Below, piece after piece: positions 6,066 to 13,773 of a stretch of 20,569 nt of DNA. Positions within the stretch are counted from its first letter, which is position 1. Each line of letters opens with the position of its first letter. Where the stretch lies: the NCBI GenBank assembly GCA_007123975.1, contig SLFZ01000131.1, positions 1 through 20,569 on the forward strand. The letters run 5' to 3'. Below the pieces are notes generated by a model that was not told the origin of the DNA, did not search any database, and was given only the letters and a program-made list of their open reading frames with translations. This DNA comes from Candidatus Izemoplasma sp. GTDB taxonomy: Bacteria > Bacillota_I > Bacilli_A > Izemoplasmatales > Izemoplasmataceae. The translations under genes and the position numbers were made by a program.

Positions 6066-7760
6066 TTATAGTGCGGTGTCGTCGATGCCATCAAGGTAGT
6101 TGCGAACCAACGGCACGACATCGTCAAGGACGCCGGCTTCAAAGGGGTTCTTAAGCCCGGCGAGGGCCAGCAATTCGGTGAAGCCTTTGGTGCCACCGGC
6201 TTGACAAAGGGTGAGGTAACTTTCCCAGGCCTCTTCGTGGTTGTTGCGGTCACGCATCCAGTATTGGAAGGCACAGGCTTGGGCCAAGGTATAATCAATC
6301 ATATAAAACGGCACGGCGAAAATGTGCATAATCGCTTGGAATCCGCCACCACGCTCGTAGTACTCCGCATCGTCGTAGACCTTGAAGGGGAAATACTTGG
6401 CGTCAGTCTCGCGCCAAAGCGACTTTCGTTCTTCAGGTGTCATGTCAGGGTTGTCGTAAACGGCGTGTTGAAACTCGTCAATCGCTGCCCCGTAGGCCAG
6501 CAGTTTGAGCGCTTGAGCAAGGTGGCTAAACTTGTATTTATCGGTATCTTTCCCGAAAAATCCTTCAACCCATGGCCAGGCAAAAAACTCCATGCTCATC
6601 GAATGAATCTCGCTGACTTCCATGGTCGCCATCAAGTATTCTGGGACATCATGGTTCCGGCTCATGTACATTTGGAAGGCATGACCGGCTTCGTGCGTTA
6701 AGACATCGACATCGTGTTTCGTGCCGTTGAAGTTGGCAAAGATGAAAGGCGCACCATGGTTTGGGATGAATGTGCAATACCCACCACCTGCCTTGCCTTT
6801 CTTCGCGTCAAGATCGAGAAGGTCACGTTCGCGCATGAAACGGAAGAACTCATTGGTTTCAGGGCTCATCTCGGCATACATTGTGTCGGCGTGGCTGACG
6901 AGTTCTTCAAGACCACCGACGGGCTTAGGGTTTCCACTCTTAAAGTCAAGCGACAAGTCGTAGTGTTTCATTGCGTCGATGCCAAGACGCTTTTGTGCTT
7001 TTTTGAAAAGTTTTTCATTCAAGGGCACAACCTGTTCATGAATTTGCTTGCGATAGTTTGCCACGTCGTCAGCGCCATAGTCGGTGCGGCCAAGGCGATC
7101 GTATGCGAGTTCGGTGAAACGATCGTAGCCGAGTTTTTTGGCCATGGAATCTCGTACTTTGACGAGCTTATCATACAGTTCGTCGAGTTCTTTTTCGTGT
7201 TCTTTAAAGAAACCTTCAACGGCCTTTGAGGCGGCTTTTCGTACATCGCGATCCGGGCTTTGCGAAAAAGGCGCCATCTGACTTAAGTTATACGTTTTTC
7301 CTTGAAACTCGATGTTCGCGGATGCGAGAAGTTTTTGATGCTCGCTTGCAAGCTTGTTTTCTTCTTGGAGCTCACTCATGATTTCAGGAGAAAAGGTTTT
7401 TAAGGACAACGCGGCTTTATCGAAGAGAAACTGTCCTTTTTCTTTGATGAGTGCGTCCTTGTGAGGGCTGTTGACCAGGGCGTGATAGAACGCATGATTC
7501 AATTGCGCAAAGCGAGGGTTGTTTTGGTTGAAAAAGTTTTTTTCTTCATCGTAAAACGCATCGCGTGTGTCGATGGAGTGACGAATCGACGCGAGGCGAT
7601 TCATCGTGATAAAGTCGAGGCGGAGTTGGTTTACCTCATCAATGGCGGCCAACGCAGTTTTCGGAGAATCGGCATCCTTGAAGCGCTGAATGGCTCCGGT
7701 GAACTGCTGTTGGAGCGCGTCCATGTCCGGTCGTTCGTAGTGGTAATCGGCAAAACGCAT
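6066..7760 (-). CDS. M3 family zinc oligoendopeptidase
   Basis: Cytoplasmic metallopeptidase that cuts short peptides, part of peptide catabolism. At 564 residues it fits the shorter PepF-related M3 group rather than classical PepF (about 600). The active site is H356-E357-A-G-H360, with a third zinc ligand E384 in the EVSEIHSMSMEF stretch. The FIPNHGAPFIFANFNGT block before the HExxH and a C-terminal YYERGGGFQ (467-475) with tyrosines and glycines, as expected for the substrate-closing loop, are present. ATG at 7760 follows AGAAAGG on the minus strand. It is monocistronic, with an extended -10 promoter upstream and a shared terminator downstream. Several long plus-strand frames inside it are shadows. 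Confidence 0.93.
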   Translation of the reverse strand: MRFADYHYERPDMDALQQQFTGAIQRFKDADSPKTALAAIDEVNQLRLDFITMNRLASIRHSIDTRDAFYDEEKNFFNQNNPRFAQLNHAFYHALVNSPHKDALIKEKGQFLFDKAALSLKTFSPEIMSELQEENKLASEHQKLLASANIEFQGKTYNLSQMAPFSQSPDRDVRKAASKAVEGFFKEHEKELDELYDKLVKVRDSMAKKLGYDRFTELAYDRLGRTDYGADDVANYRKQIHEQVVPLNEKLFKKAQKRLGIDAMKHYDLSLDFKSGNPKPVGGLEELVSHADTMYAEMSPETNEFFRFMRERDLLDLDAKKGKAGGGYCTFIPNHGAPFIFANFNGTKHDVDVLTHEAGHAFQMYMSRNHDVPEYLMATMEVSEIHSMSMEFFAWPWVEGFFGKDTDKYKFSHLAQALKLLAYGAAIDEFQHAVYDNPDMTPEERKSLWRETDAKYFPFKVYDDAEYYERGGGFQAIMHIFAVPFYMIDYTLAQACAFQYWMRDRNNHEEAWESYLTLCQAGGTKGFTELLALAGLKNPFEAGVLDDVVPLVRNYLDGIDDTAL

Positions 7761-7800
7761 GGTTTACACAACCTTTCTTGTATGGTGTGATGATGAGTTT

Positions 7801-7809
7801 ATTGTACCA
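7801..7809 (-). promoter_or_regulatory. Extended -10 promoter of the oligoendopeptidase
   Basis: The minus strand reads TGGTACAAT (7809-7801), the same extended -10 as upstream of the D-amino-acid operon. There is no good -35. It lies about 40 bases before the ATG. Confidence 0.55.
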
Positions 7810-7817
7810 CAGTGAGG

Positions 7818-7843
7818 GAAAAAGAAAACCGCCGAGGCGGTTT
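7818..7843 (-). terminator. Terminator of the CPA2 antiporter gene
   Basis: On the minus strand AAACCGC (7843-7837), a short loop and GCGGTTT (7832-7826) lead into TTTTCTTTTTCC. The stop codon (TAA, 7844-7842) overlaps the stem. Confidence 0.8.
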
Positions 7844-9131
7844 AACGTTTACGTTCTATTTCAGTTAACGGGTAACAGTCCTCACATTTTAAAAGCGCGT
7901 GACGGAGTCCGATTGGGCCGAAGAGTTCATAGACAAGGGTGCCAATGACAACAATCAACACGAGTTTGTCGGTGTAGGGAGTCGACGACAGCATGCTTTG
8001 TGCATAGAGTGCAAGACCAATCGCCGCTTGGGCTTGAGGTATCAAACAAAGCCCGAGGTATCGACGCACGCTGGTGGAGGCTTTGCCGGTACGTGCACCA
8101 ATGTAGGTTCCAAGAAGTTTCCCAGCTAAGCGGAAAAGAATGTAGACAATAGAAAAGCGGATGAACAGACCGGTCATTGTGAACGAACCACCGAACAAGA
8201 AAAACACCATTTCGGCTCCGACCACGGTGAAAAACGTGATGATGATGGGTGGTGAGAACGTGTCAAGCATGTGTTCCGTTTCTTTCTTCGCCAACGGTGA
8301 GGAGGTGTTGGCGAAAACAATCCCGACGACCATCGGCAAAAGCACCGGGCTTAGATGAATGGAAAAGCCAAACAGCGACATGCCGCGGTTGGCGAGGGCA
8401 ATGGCTGCCATAATCGCCACAAACGCGCTGACGAAGACCACCATGTCCTTGTCGCGGTCTCCATAGTCTAGTTTGCGTATAATGGTTCTGAACCCAAAAC
8501 CGATGATGCTTCCCAATCCAATTGAGAAGACGAGCTCGAAAACCGGACCCTCAAGGATGTTGCGCATCGTCATTGGCAACCCTTGATCAACGCCTACCGC
8601 ATACGATAAAACCACGCCAAAGACGATGATGGCGAAAGCGTCTTCAAGTCCATGCAAGGGTACCAGGGTGTCGGTAAGGTCACCTTTGGTTTTATAGCGT
8701 TTTGTCAAGAAAAGAATCGGACCCGGTTCGGTGGCGATGGCGATAGAACCTAGTATCAAGGCAATATGAAGCGGCATGCCAAAAATCCATAACCCTATCG
8801 ACGTGAGGATGAACGCGCCAACCGCTTGTACCATGGTAACAACGATCACTTCGTTGCGTCTTGCCCACAGCCGCTTGAAATCGAGCTCAAGGCCAATACT
8901 GAATGCAATAAAGCCTAGTGCAAACTTGGTGATAAACAAGAATGTGTCGAGCAAACCATCGCTATACAACCACAACAACACAAACCCAAACAGAATGCCT
9001 ACCAACAAGTAACCGGAGACACTGGGAAGTTTGAGCCGTTCAGCGTAACGACCAATGAAAAGGCCGACCAAAATCATCAACGATAACACGAGAAGCAAGT
9101 CGCATGTTGGACAAGCGGCAAGCAATTCCAT
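7842..9131 (-). CDS. CPA2-family monovalent cation/proton antiporter
   Basis: Membrane exchanger of K+ or Na+ for protons (Na_H_Exchanger domain), for pH and ion balance. About 11-12 hydrophobic segments are visible. Landmarks: GYLLVGILFGF (40-50), GLELDFKRLW (80-89), the broken-helix motif AIATEPGP (131-138), and the ion-site stretch GLED (161-164) with E163-D164 in place of the paired acids. A start 66 bases upstream is open, but GAGGTG five bases before the ATG at 9131 favours the shorter 429-residue form. It has no C-terminal TrkA_N/RCK regulatory domain. Unusual: CxxC pairs near both ends (C7-P-T-C10 and C416-E-D-C419). Substrate ion not readable from sequence. Confidence 0.88.
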   Translation of the reverse strand: MELLAACPTCDLLLVLSLMILVGLFIGRYAERLKLPSVSGYLLVGILFGFVLLWLYSDGLLDTFLFITKFALGFIAFSIGLELDFKRLWARRNEVIVVTMVQAVGAFILTSIGLWIFGMPLHIALILGSIAIATEPGPILFLTKRYKTKGDLTDTLVPLHGLEDAFAIIVFGVVLSYAVGVDQGLPMTMRNILEGPVFELVFSIGLGSIIGFGFRTIIRKLDYGDRDKDMVVFVSAFVAIMAAIALANRGMSLFGFSIHLSPVLLPMVVGIVFANTSSPLAKKETEHMLDTFSPPIIITFFTVVGAEMVFFLFGGSFTMTGLFIRFSIVYILFRLAGKLLGTYIGARTGKASTSVRRYLGLCLIPQAQAAIGLALYAQSMLSSTPYTDKLVLIVVIGTLVYELFGPIGLRHALLKCEDCYPLTEIERKR

Positions 9132-9168
9132 TTTAGCACCTCGTATCTGTATTACAACATACACCATT

Positions 9169-9197
9169 AAAATAACACCTACTCTATATAAAAGCAA
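9169..9197 (-). promoter_or_regulatory. Weak candidate promoter for the antiporter
   Basis: On the minus strand TTGCTT (9197-9192), a 17-base spacer and TATTTT (9174-9169). Another AT-rich option (TGTAAT, 9156-9151) lies closer to the gene. Neither is a strong match. Confidence 0.3.
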
Positions 9198-9209
9198 CTT
9201 GATTTTTCC

Positions 9210-9238
9210 GTGACGATGGCACGCACTCGTGATAGAAT
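9210..9238 (+). promoter_or_regulatory. Promoter for the nuclease-helicase gene
   Basis: GTGACG (9210-9215), a 17-base spacer and TAGAAT (9233-9238), 36 bases before the ATG and divergent from the antiporter. Confidence 0.5.
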
Positions 9239-9274
9239 AGACACGGTGTTATCTTGCAACGAAGGAGCTTTGCC

Positions 9275-11605
9275 ATGGACATTCCCAGCATCGGTGTGCG
9301 TGAGATGGTGACTTTTCTCTACCAAAGTGGCGACTTAGAAAGCGCAAGCGGCAGACGCCGCATGCAGCTACTAGGTCAGCGTATTCACCAGGAACACCAA
9401 CTCACCTACGGTCCCGACGACGAAAGCGAAGTCGCCATTGCGACGACCTTTTCTCGTGGTGATGGGCACGTGCGATTAAACGGACGCATCGATGGGGTGT
9501 TGCACCGCGCTGAAACCATCACAGTGGAAGAGATTAAAAGCACCCAGACGCCGATTAATCTCATCGATGCGTCGACGTTTCCAGCCCACATGATGCAAGC
9601 GAAAGCTTACGCAGCGATGCTTGCGGTCAATCGCGGCCTCGAGGTGGTCGGCGTATGGTTGACCTACATGCATGTTGACACACGCGAGACGATGACGATG
9701 AAACGACAGTACAAAAAACAAGAGCTCATTAATCATGTTGAAGCGATGCTGGACCAGTACTTTACGTGGTTTGAACAATACAACACACACCTTGAAAACA
9801 AGATGAAGACACTAAAAGGATTGGCGTTTCCTCATGACGACATGCGTGAGGGCCAGACACACCTTATTGGCGCGGTGCGGCGCGCGATGATTGAAAGCGA
9901 TACGCTTTACGCGGTGGCACCTACCGGGGTTGGAAAAACAGCCGCTTCGCTGCATGGGGCGCTTTCCACGTTGGCGCATCCCGACGAAAAAATCTTTTAC
10001 CTCAGCGCGAAAAACGCCGGGAAAACCATCGCCGTTGACACCATGGAGCGCTATAAAGCACGAGGACTTGTGATTAAGGCCATCACGTTGAACTCGAAAG
10101 AAAACATGTGCCTTATGGACGAGGTTGATTGCGATCCAGACCTATGTCCATACGCCAAAGGCTTCTATGATCGCTTGCGCCCGGCGCTTGAGGATTTGTT
10201 TGTGCATGACGATGTATACGACGCGACGTTACTAAAACAATACGGGGAGCTGCACCGCATTTGCCCACACGAACTTGCTTTAAACGTGGCTGAACTATCG
10301 GATGTCGTCATCGCCGATTACAACTATGTCTTCGATCCTCGGATACGACTATTGCGGTTCTTTGAGGAGGGCTCGGTACGACCGAAACTCTTGGTCGATG
10401 AGGCGCATAACCTGGTTGATCGATCGCGCCAGATGTATTCGGCCTCGTTATCGTTGCGTGCAATCGAAGCCTTTCAGACGGTGATTACCTCACTCTCTCA
10501 ACGAGAGAAGACGGCCGTGAACGAGGTGCTTTCGGCCGTGAATGACACCCTTCAAACCGCTGGGAAGCACAGTTTTCATGTCACTGAACGCCCCGATATC
10601 GGCCTCGTTGAAGCGCTTGAGAATGCGTGTGAGACCCTCGGTGCATGGCTTGACAGCCACAAACGCCATGGGCTTCGAAAGCCCGTGCGTGAGACGTATT
10701 TTGAGTGGTTAGCTTTTCTTCGAATTCATGAGTACGTCGATGAAGCATTCTGTTTTACGATTGAGCGTGGTGAAGGCGACAACGTCTTGTCGATTCTATG
10801 CTTGGACGCGTCTGGACCTGTCTCACAAACGTTTTTAGAAAGCGCTGGGAATGTGTTGTTTTCAGCGACCTTAAAGCCAATCGATTACTTTCGTCGCTTA
10901 TTGACACGAGGCGTGGGCGAATCCTTCGTCGTGCCAAGCCCGTTTGATCCGCGGAACCTTGGAATGTGGATGGATGTCTCGACATCGGTAAAATACAAAG
11001 ACCGCTCCGCAAGCATTCCGAGGATCGTCGATTCCATCTATGCTCTGCTTGAAGGAAAACGAGGCAACTACATTGTCTTTTTTCCGTCCTATGCGTTTAT
11101 GCAAACGGTGATGAAGGCTTTTGATGCGAAAGGATACGAGGTCTTGCGTGAAACGCCCGGCACGAGTTTGCAGGAGAAGCAGTCTTTAACGGCGCAGTTT
11201 TTGGCCCCGTGTGCCAACTCAAAAGTGCTCTTTTCGGTGCTTGGAGGGAGTTATGCCGAAGGCGTTGATTTTCCCGGCGAGGCATTGGTGGGTGTGTTTG
11301 TGGTTGGCGTGGGGTTGCCGCAGGTTAACCCTAAACAAGAGTTGTTGCGGGCGTATTTCACCGGGAAGGGACTGGATGGGTTCCATTACGCCTACACATT
11401 CCCAGGCATGAACAAGGTGGTGCAAGCCGTGGGTCGAGTGATACGGTCGGCCGACGATGCCGGTGTCGCGTTGCTGATGGACACCCGCTATGATACCGAT
11501 GTGTATCGAGCCTTGTTTCCAGATCACTGGCGGTATGAGTACTTGGAAGAAAACGATTATCCATTTGAGCGATTTCAAGCCTTTTGGCGAAACCGCATGA
11601 CATAG
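9275..11605 (+). CDS. PD-(D/E)XK nuclease fused to XPD/DinG-type Fe-S DNA helicase
   Basis: A 776-residue DNA-processing enzyme. The N-terminal ~170 residues form a Cas4/RecB-like nuclease: D73 in GRIDG, E86-I-K88, and Q108-x3-Y112, the QxxxY signature. The helicase follows: Walker A APTGVGKT (215-222), four cysteines C279, C286, C291, C330 spaced like the 4Fe-4S domain of XPD/DinG, a DEAH box D375-E-A-H378, and motif VI QAVGRVIR (717-724). XPD-like enzymes unwind 5' to 3'. A role in DNA repair or R-loop removal is likely but inferred. The start at 9275 has AAGGAG seven bases upstream; a TTG start at 9254 is open but unsupported. The EamA gene follows after 14 bases, an unrelated operon partner. 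No CRISPR array or cas gene is present. Confidence 0.88.
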   Translation: MDIPSIGVREMVTFLYQSGDLESASGRRRMQLLGQRIHQEHQLTYGPDDESEVAIATTFSRGDGHVRLNGRIDGVLHRAETITVEEIKSTQTPINLIDASTFPAHMMQAKAYAAMLAVNRGLEVVGVWLTYMHVDTRETMTMKRQYKKQELINHVEAMLDQYFTWFEQYNTHLENKMKTLKGLAFPHDDMREGQTHLIGAVRRAMIESDTLYAVAPTGVGKTAASLHGALSTLAHPDEKIFYLSAKNAGKTIAVDTMERYKARGLVIKAITLNSKENMCLMDEVDCDPDLCPYAKGFYDRLRPALEDLFVHDDVYDATLLKQYGELHRICPHELALNVAELSDVVIADYNYVFDPRIRLLRFFEEGSVRPKLLVDEAHNLVDRSRQMYSASLSLRAIEAFQTVITSLSQREKTAVNEVLSAVNDTLQTAGKHSFHVTERPDIGLVEALENACETLGAWLDSHKRHGLRKPVRETYFEWLAFLRIHEYVDEAFCFTIERGEGDNVLSILCLDASGPVSQTFLESAGNVLFSATLKPIDYFRRLLTRGVGESFVVPSPFDPRNLGMWMDVSTSVKYKDRSASIPRIVDSIYALLEGKRGNYIVFFPSYAFMQTVMKAFDAKGYEVLRETPGTSLQEKQSLTAQFLAPCANSKVLFSVLGGSYAEGVDFPGEALVGVFVVGVGLPQVNPKQELLRAYFTGKGLDGFHYAYTFPGMNKVVQAVGRVIRSADDAGVALLMDTRYDTDVYRALFPDHWRYEYLEENDYPFERFQAFWRNRMT

Positions 11606-11619
11606 CGAGGAGATTTGCC

Positions 11620-12564
11620 ATGAAACAAGCGAAAGTGCATCTAGCGAGCGTGGCCTTTGCGACGATATTCGGATTTACGTTCATGTTTTCAAAAATCGCG
11701 TTAGACTACGTGATGCCGATAGGGCTCATCGCCTACCGATTTTTGGTTGCGATTGTCGTTTTTGAGTTGCTGCGGCGGCTTCATGTGGTGAAGATAACCT
11801 TTAGCCTCGAACGATTCAAGGCTGTTTTTTGGGTTGCGCTCTTTCAGCCGGTGATGTACTTTTTGTTTGAAATCAACGGGTTGGCACGCGTGCCAAGTGG
11901 AGAAGCCGGCATGATGATTGCGCTCATCCCTGTCATCGCAACGGTGCTTAGCGCATTTATCTTAAAAGAAAAGCCGCGGCTGCTGCAGGTGTTCTTTATT
12001 GTGCTGAGCGTCTCAGGCATCGTTTTTATTCAAGCGTCTCACGTGGCTGGTGGTGTTGATTTTGATGCGTTTGGCTACGCATTGATGTTCGGTGCGGTCG
12101 TCGCGGCGGCGCTCTTTAACATCGCTTCAAGAAGCGCTTCACGCAACATGAAAGCGCATGAGATTACCTACTACATGATGCTTTTTGGCGCGGTCGTCTT
12201 CAACGTTTTGTATGTGCTGATGCTGATGATTCAGGGTCGCGTTGGCGACTACGTTGTTAACTTAAGCCAGCCAGAACTCGTTCTTCCTGTGCTATACCTT
12301 GGTATCCTTGCATCAATCCTCGCTTTTTTCCTCGTCAATTTCGCTTTGTCGCGGCTCGAAGTGCATGTGTCGAGTGTGTATGCGAACTTGGCGACGGTGA
12401 CCGCGGTGGTGGCGGGTGCGGTGTTCTTGCGTGAAACGCTGTATTATTATCACTTCATCGGTGGTGCGATGATTATTGTCGGTGTGTATGGCACGGCACG
12501 GCTGAACCGAGGAACTCGGCGTTTTAAACAACGCGAACCGCTAAAAGAAGATTATCGCACATAA
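11620..12564 (+). CDS. EamA/DMT-family membrane transporter
   Basis: A 314-residue drug/metabolite exporter of the EamA type, probably effluxing an amino acid or small metabolite; substrate unknown. Ten hydrophobic segments are arranged as two five-helix repeats (about 5-140 and 150-293). The second ends in the family signature RETLYYYHFIGGAMIIVGVY (271-290), and the first contains SAFILKEKPRLLQ (111-123), the equivalent conserved glutamate region. GAGGAG at 11607-11612 sets the ATG at 11620 rather than the TTG at 11584. The tail (RLNRGTRRFKQRE) is basic and cytoplasmic. Transcribed with the upstream helicase gene (gap 14 bases). Confidence 0.9.
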   Translation: MKQAKVHLASVAFATIFGFTFMFSKIALDYVMPIGLIAYRFLVAIVVFELLRRLHVVKITFSLERFKAVFWVALFQPVMYFLFEINGLARVPSGEAGMMIALIPVIATVLSAFILKEKPRLLQVFFIVLSVSGIVFIQASHVAGGVDFDAFGYALMFGAVVAAALFNIASRSASRNMKAHEITYYMMLFGAVVFNVLYVLMLMIQGRVGDYVVNLSQPELVLPVLYLGILASILAFFLVNFALSRLEVHVSSVYANLATVTAVVAGAVFLRETLYYYHFIGGAMIIVGVYGTARLNRGTRRFKQREPLKEDYRT

Positions 12565-12593
12565 CCCTTGGGGCTTTTGATCAAGGGTTTTTT
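12563..12593 (+). terminator. Terminator after the EamA gene
   Basis: AACCCTTG (12563-12570) pairs with CAAGGGTT (12582-12589) across an 11-base loop, then T's to 12593. Confidence 0.85.
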
Positions 12594-12668
12594 AAAGTTC
12601 GTTAAGGGTAATTTTATAGCCTATTTTCACGAGTGCTTGAGCGCGTCTGTGGTTTTTTTAATGGGTGG

Positions 12669-12678
12669 GGAAATTTCC
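12669..12678. repeat. Perfect 10-base palindrome upstream of nqrB
   Basis: GGAAATTTCC lies 37 bases before the nqrB -10. It could be an operator; a palindrome this short can also occur by chance. Confidence 0.25.
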
Positions 12679-12711
12679 TTGTCTTATCGTTCGGGAAACG
12701 CCGTCATTGTG

Positions 12712-12720
12712 TGCTATAAT
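12712..12720 (+). promoter_or_regulatory. Promoter of the nqr operon (extended -10)
   Basis: TGCTATAAT combines a TGn extension with a consensus -10 TATAAT (12715-12720). There is no convincing -35. It lies 60 bases before the nqrB ATG. The rest of the 12594-12780 gap holds no supported gene. Confidence 0.7.
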
Positions 12721-12780
12721 ATAAAAAACGCGGGCGCGCATGAGCTTCCGCCTTACTTTCATGGAAAGCGGTGATGCATT

Positions 12781-13773
12781 ATGAACGAAACGACGGCTCC
12801 GGTGCATGTCAACACACTCCCGGTGAAAAAACTCTGGCTATGGACAGGGTTTCTTGGGGTCTTGTTGGCGGCATCCGCGGTCATTTTCGGTCCTTATGTG
12901 CTATTTATTGCGCTGACATCCTATTTGGTCGCCTTTGTGATTGAATGGGCTTTTGCCAAAGGACTGGACACAAAAATTGATGAGGCGTGGATGATCACAC
13001 CGATGATTATTGCGCTGATGCTACCACCGATTGTTCCGCTCTGGATTGCCGGTGTTGCAACCGGATTTGGTGTCTTTTTCGGGAAAGCGATTTTTGGTGG
13101 AAACGGTCGAACTGTTTTTAATCCGGCGTTGGTCGGTCTGCTGTTTGTATTGATTTCGTTTCCCACTCAAATGAACACGCAGTGGTTTGAGCCGAAAGAC
13201 CACGGACTGTTGATGCCTTCGATAGACAACATCGGCCATCCTGATTTCGATGTTGAAAATGATGCCGTCAGTTCACCAGCAGTAATCCAGCTCATTGGCG
13301 ACGAGGATTTCGACTACACGCTTACCGATATGCTCTTTGGGCGAACCGCCGGTGCCGTTGGTGAGACGTTTATGCTTGGAATCATCGTTCTCGGTGTTGG
13401 CTTGATGCTGCTTAAAGTCTTTGATTGGCGCATTCCCGTTGCGCTATTGGGGACGATGTTGACGCTGACAGCATTCCTGCGCTTGGTCGGGGGCGACTAT
13501 CCAAATCCGTTTACGTCATTGCTTGTTGGAAGCGTCATGTTCGCGGCCTTATTCGTTGCGACCGATCCCGTCACTTCCCCTGTAAAGCCATGGGGAAAGG
13601 TCGTGTTCGGCGTGGGTGCTGGTGTGATAATCTTCTTAATTCGTTATGAAGCCGCGGCCGTTGACGGTGTGGTGTTTGGCTTGATTATCATGAACGCCAT
13701 CACCCCGCTTATTGATCGTTGGCTTACCAGGGAAAATGACGACGAGTCATCCGAAGCAAAGGAGGCGGCATGA
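12781..13773 (+). CDS. nqrB: Na+-NQR subunit B-like membrane protein lacking the FMN attachment motif
   Basis: Large membrane subunit of the NADH-driven sodium pump, homologous to NqrB and RnfD. NqrB-type landmarks: MITPMIIALMLPPIVPLW (71-88), KAIFGGNGRTVFNPAL (102-117), VGETFMLG (193-200), DWRIP (215-219), ATDPVTSP (260-267) and NAITPLID (305-312). In known NqrB/RnfD the segment after the third block carries D-x-x-S/T-G-A-T, where ApbE joins FMN to the threonine. Here it reads D161-A-V-S-S-P-A167, with the threonine replaced by alanine, so covalent FMN is not expected. At 330 residues it is shorter than typical NqrB (about 410); the N-terminal cytosolic extension and a loop between the first helices are missing. 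A weak GGTG site precedes the ATG. The stop overlaps nqrC by 4 bases. Confidence 0.88.
   Translation: MNETTAPVHVNTLPVKKLWLWTGFLGVLLAASAVIFGPYVLFIALTSYLVAFVIEWAFAKGLDTKIDEAWMITPMIIALMLPPIVPLWIAGVATGFGVFFGKAIFGGNGRTVFNPALVGLLFVLISFPTQMNTQWFEPKDHGLLMPSIDNIGHPDFDVENDAVSSPAVIQLIGDEDFDYTLTDMLFGRTAGAVGETFMLGIIVLGVGLMLLKVFDWRIPVALLGTMLTLTAFLRLVGGDYPNPFTSLLVGSVMFAALFVATDPVTSPVKPWGKVVFGVGAGVIIFLIRYEAAAVDGVVFGLIIMNAITPLIDRWLTRENDDESSEAKEAA

Noticed and set aside
6201..7790. Long plus-strand frames (6201-6701, 6714-7229, 7461-7790)
   Set aside because: They lie antisense inside the M3 peptidase gene, which has full active-site motifs; they are shadows.
9132..9197. 22-residue N-terminal extension of the antiporter
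   Set aside because: The upstream ATG has no ribosome site, while ATG 9131 has GAGGTG at good spacing.
9275..9785. Cas4 domain as a sign of a CRISPR system
   Set aside because: No repeat-spacer array and no cas genes anywhere in the window; the domain is fused to a helicase.
12568..12774. 68-codon plus-strand frame between the EamA gene and nqrB
   Set aside because: It begins with TTG inside a terminator hairpin, has no ribosome site, crosses the nqr promoter and has no recognisable composition.
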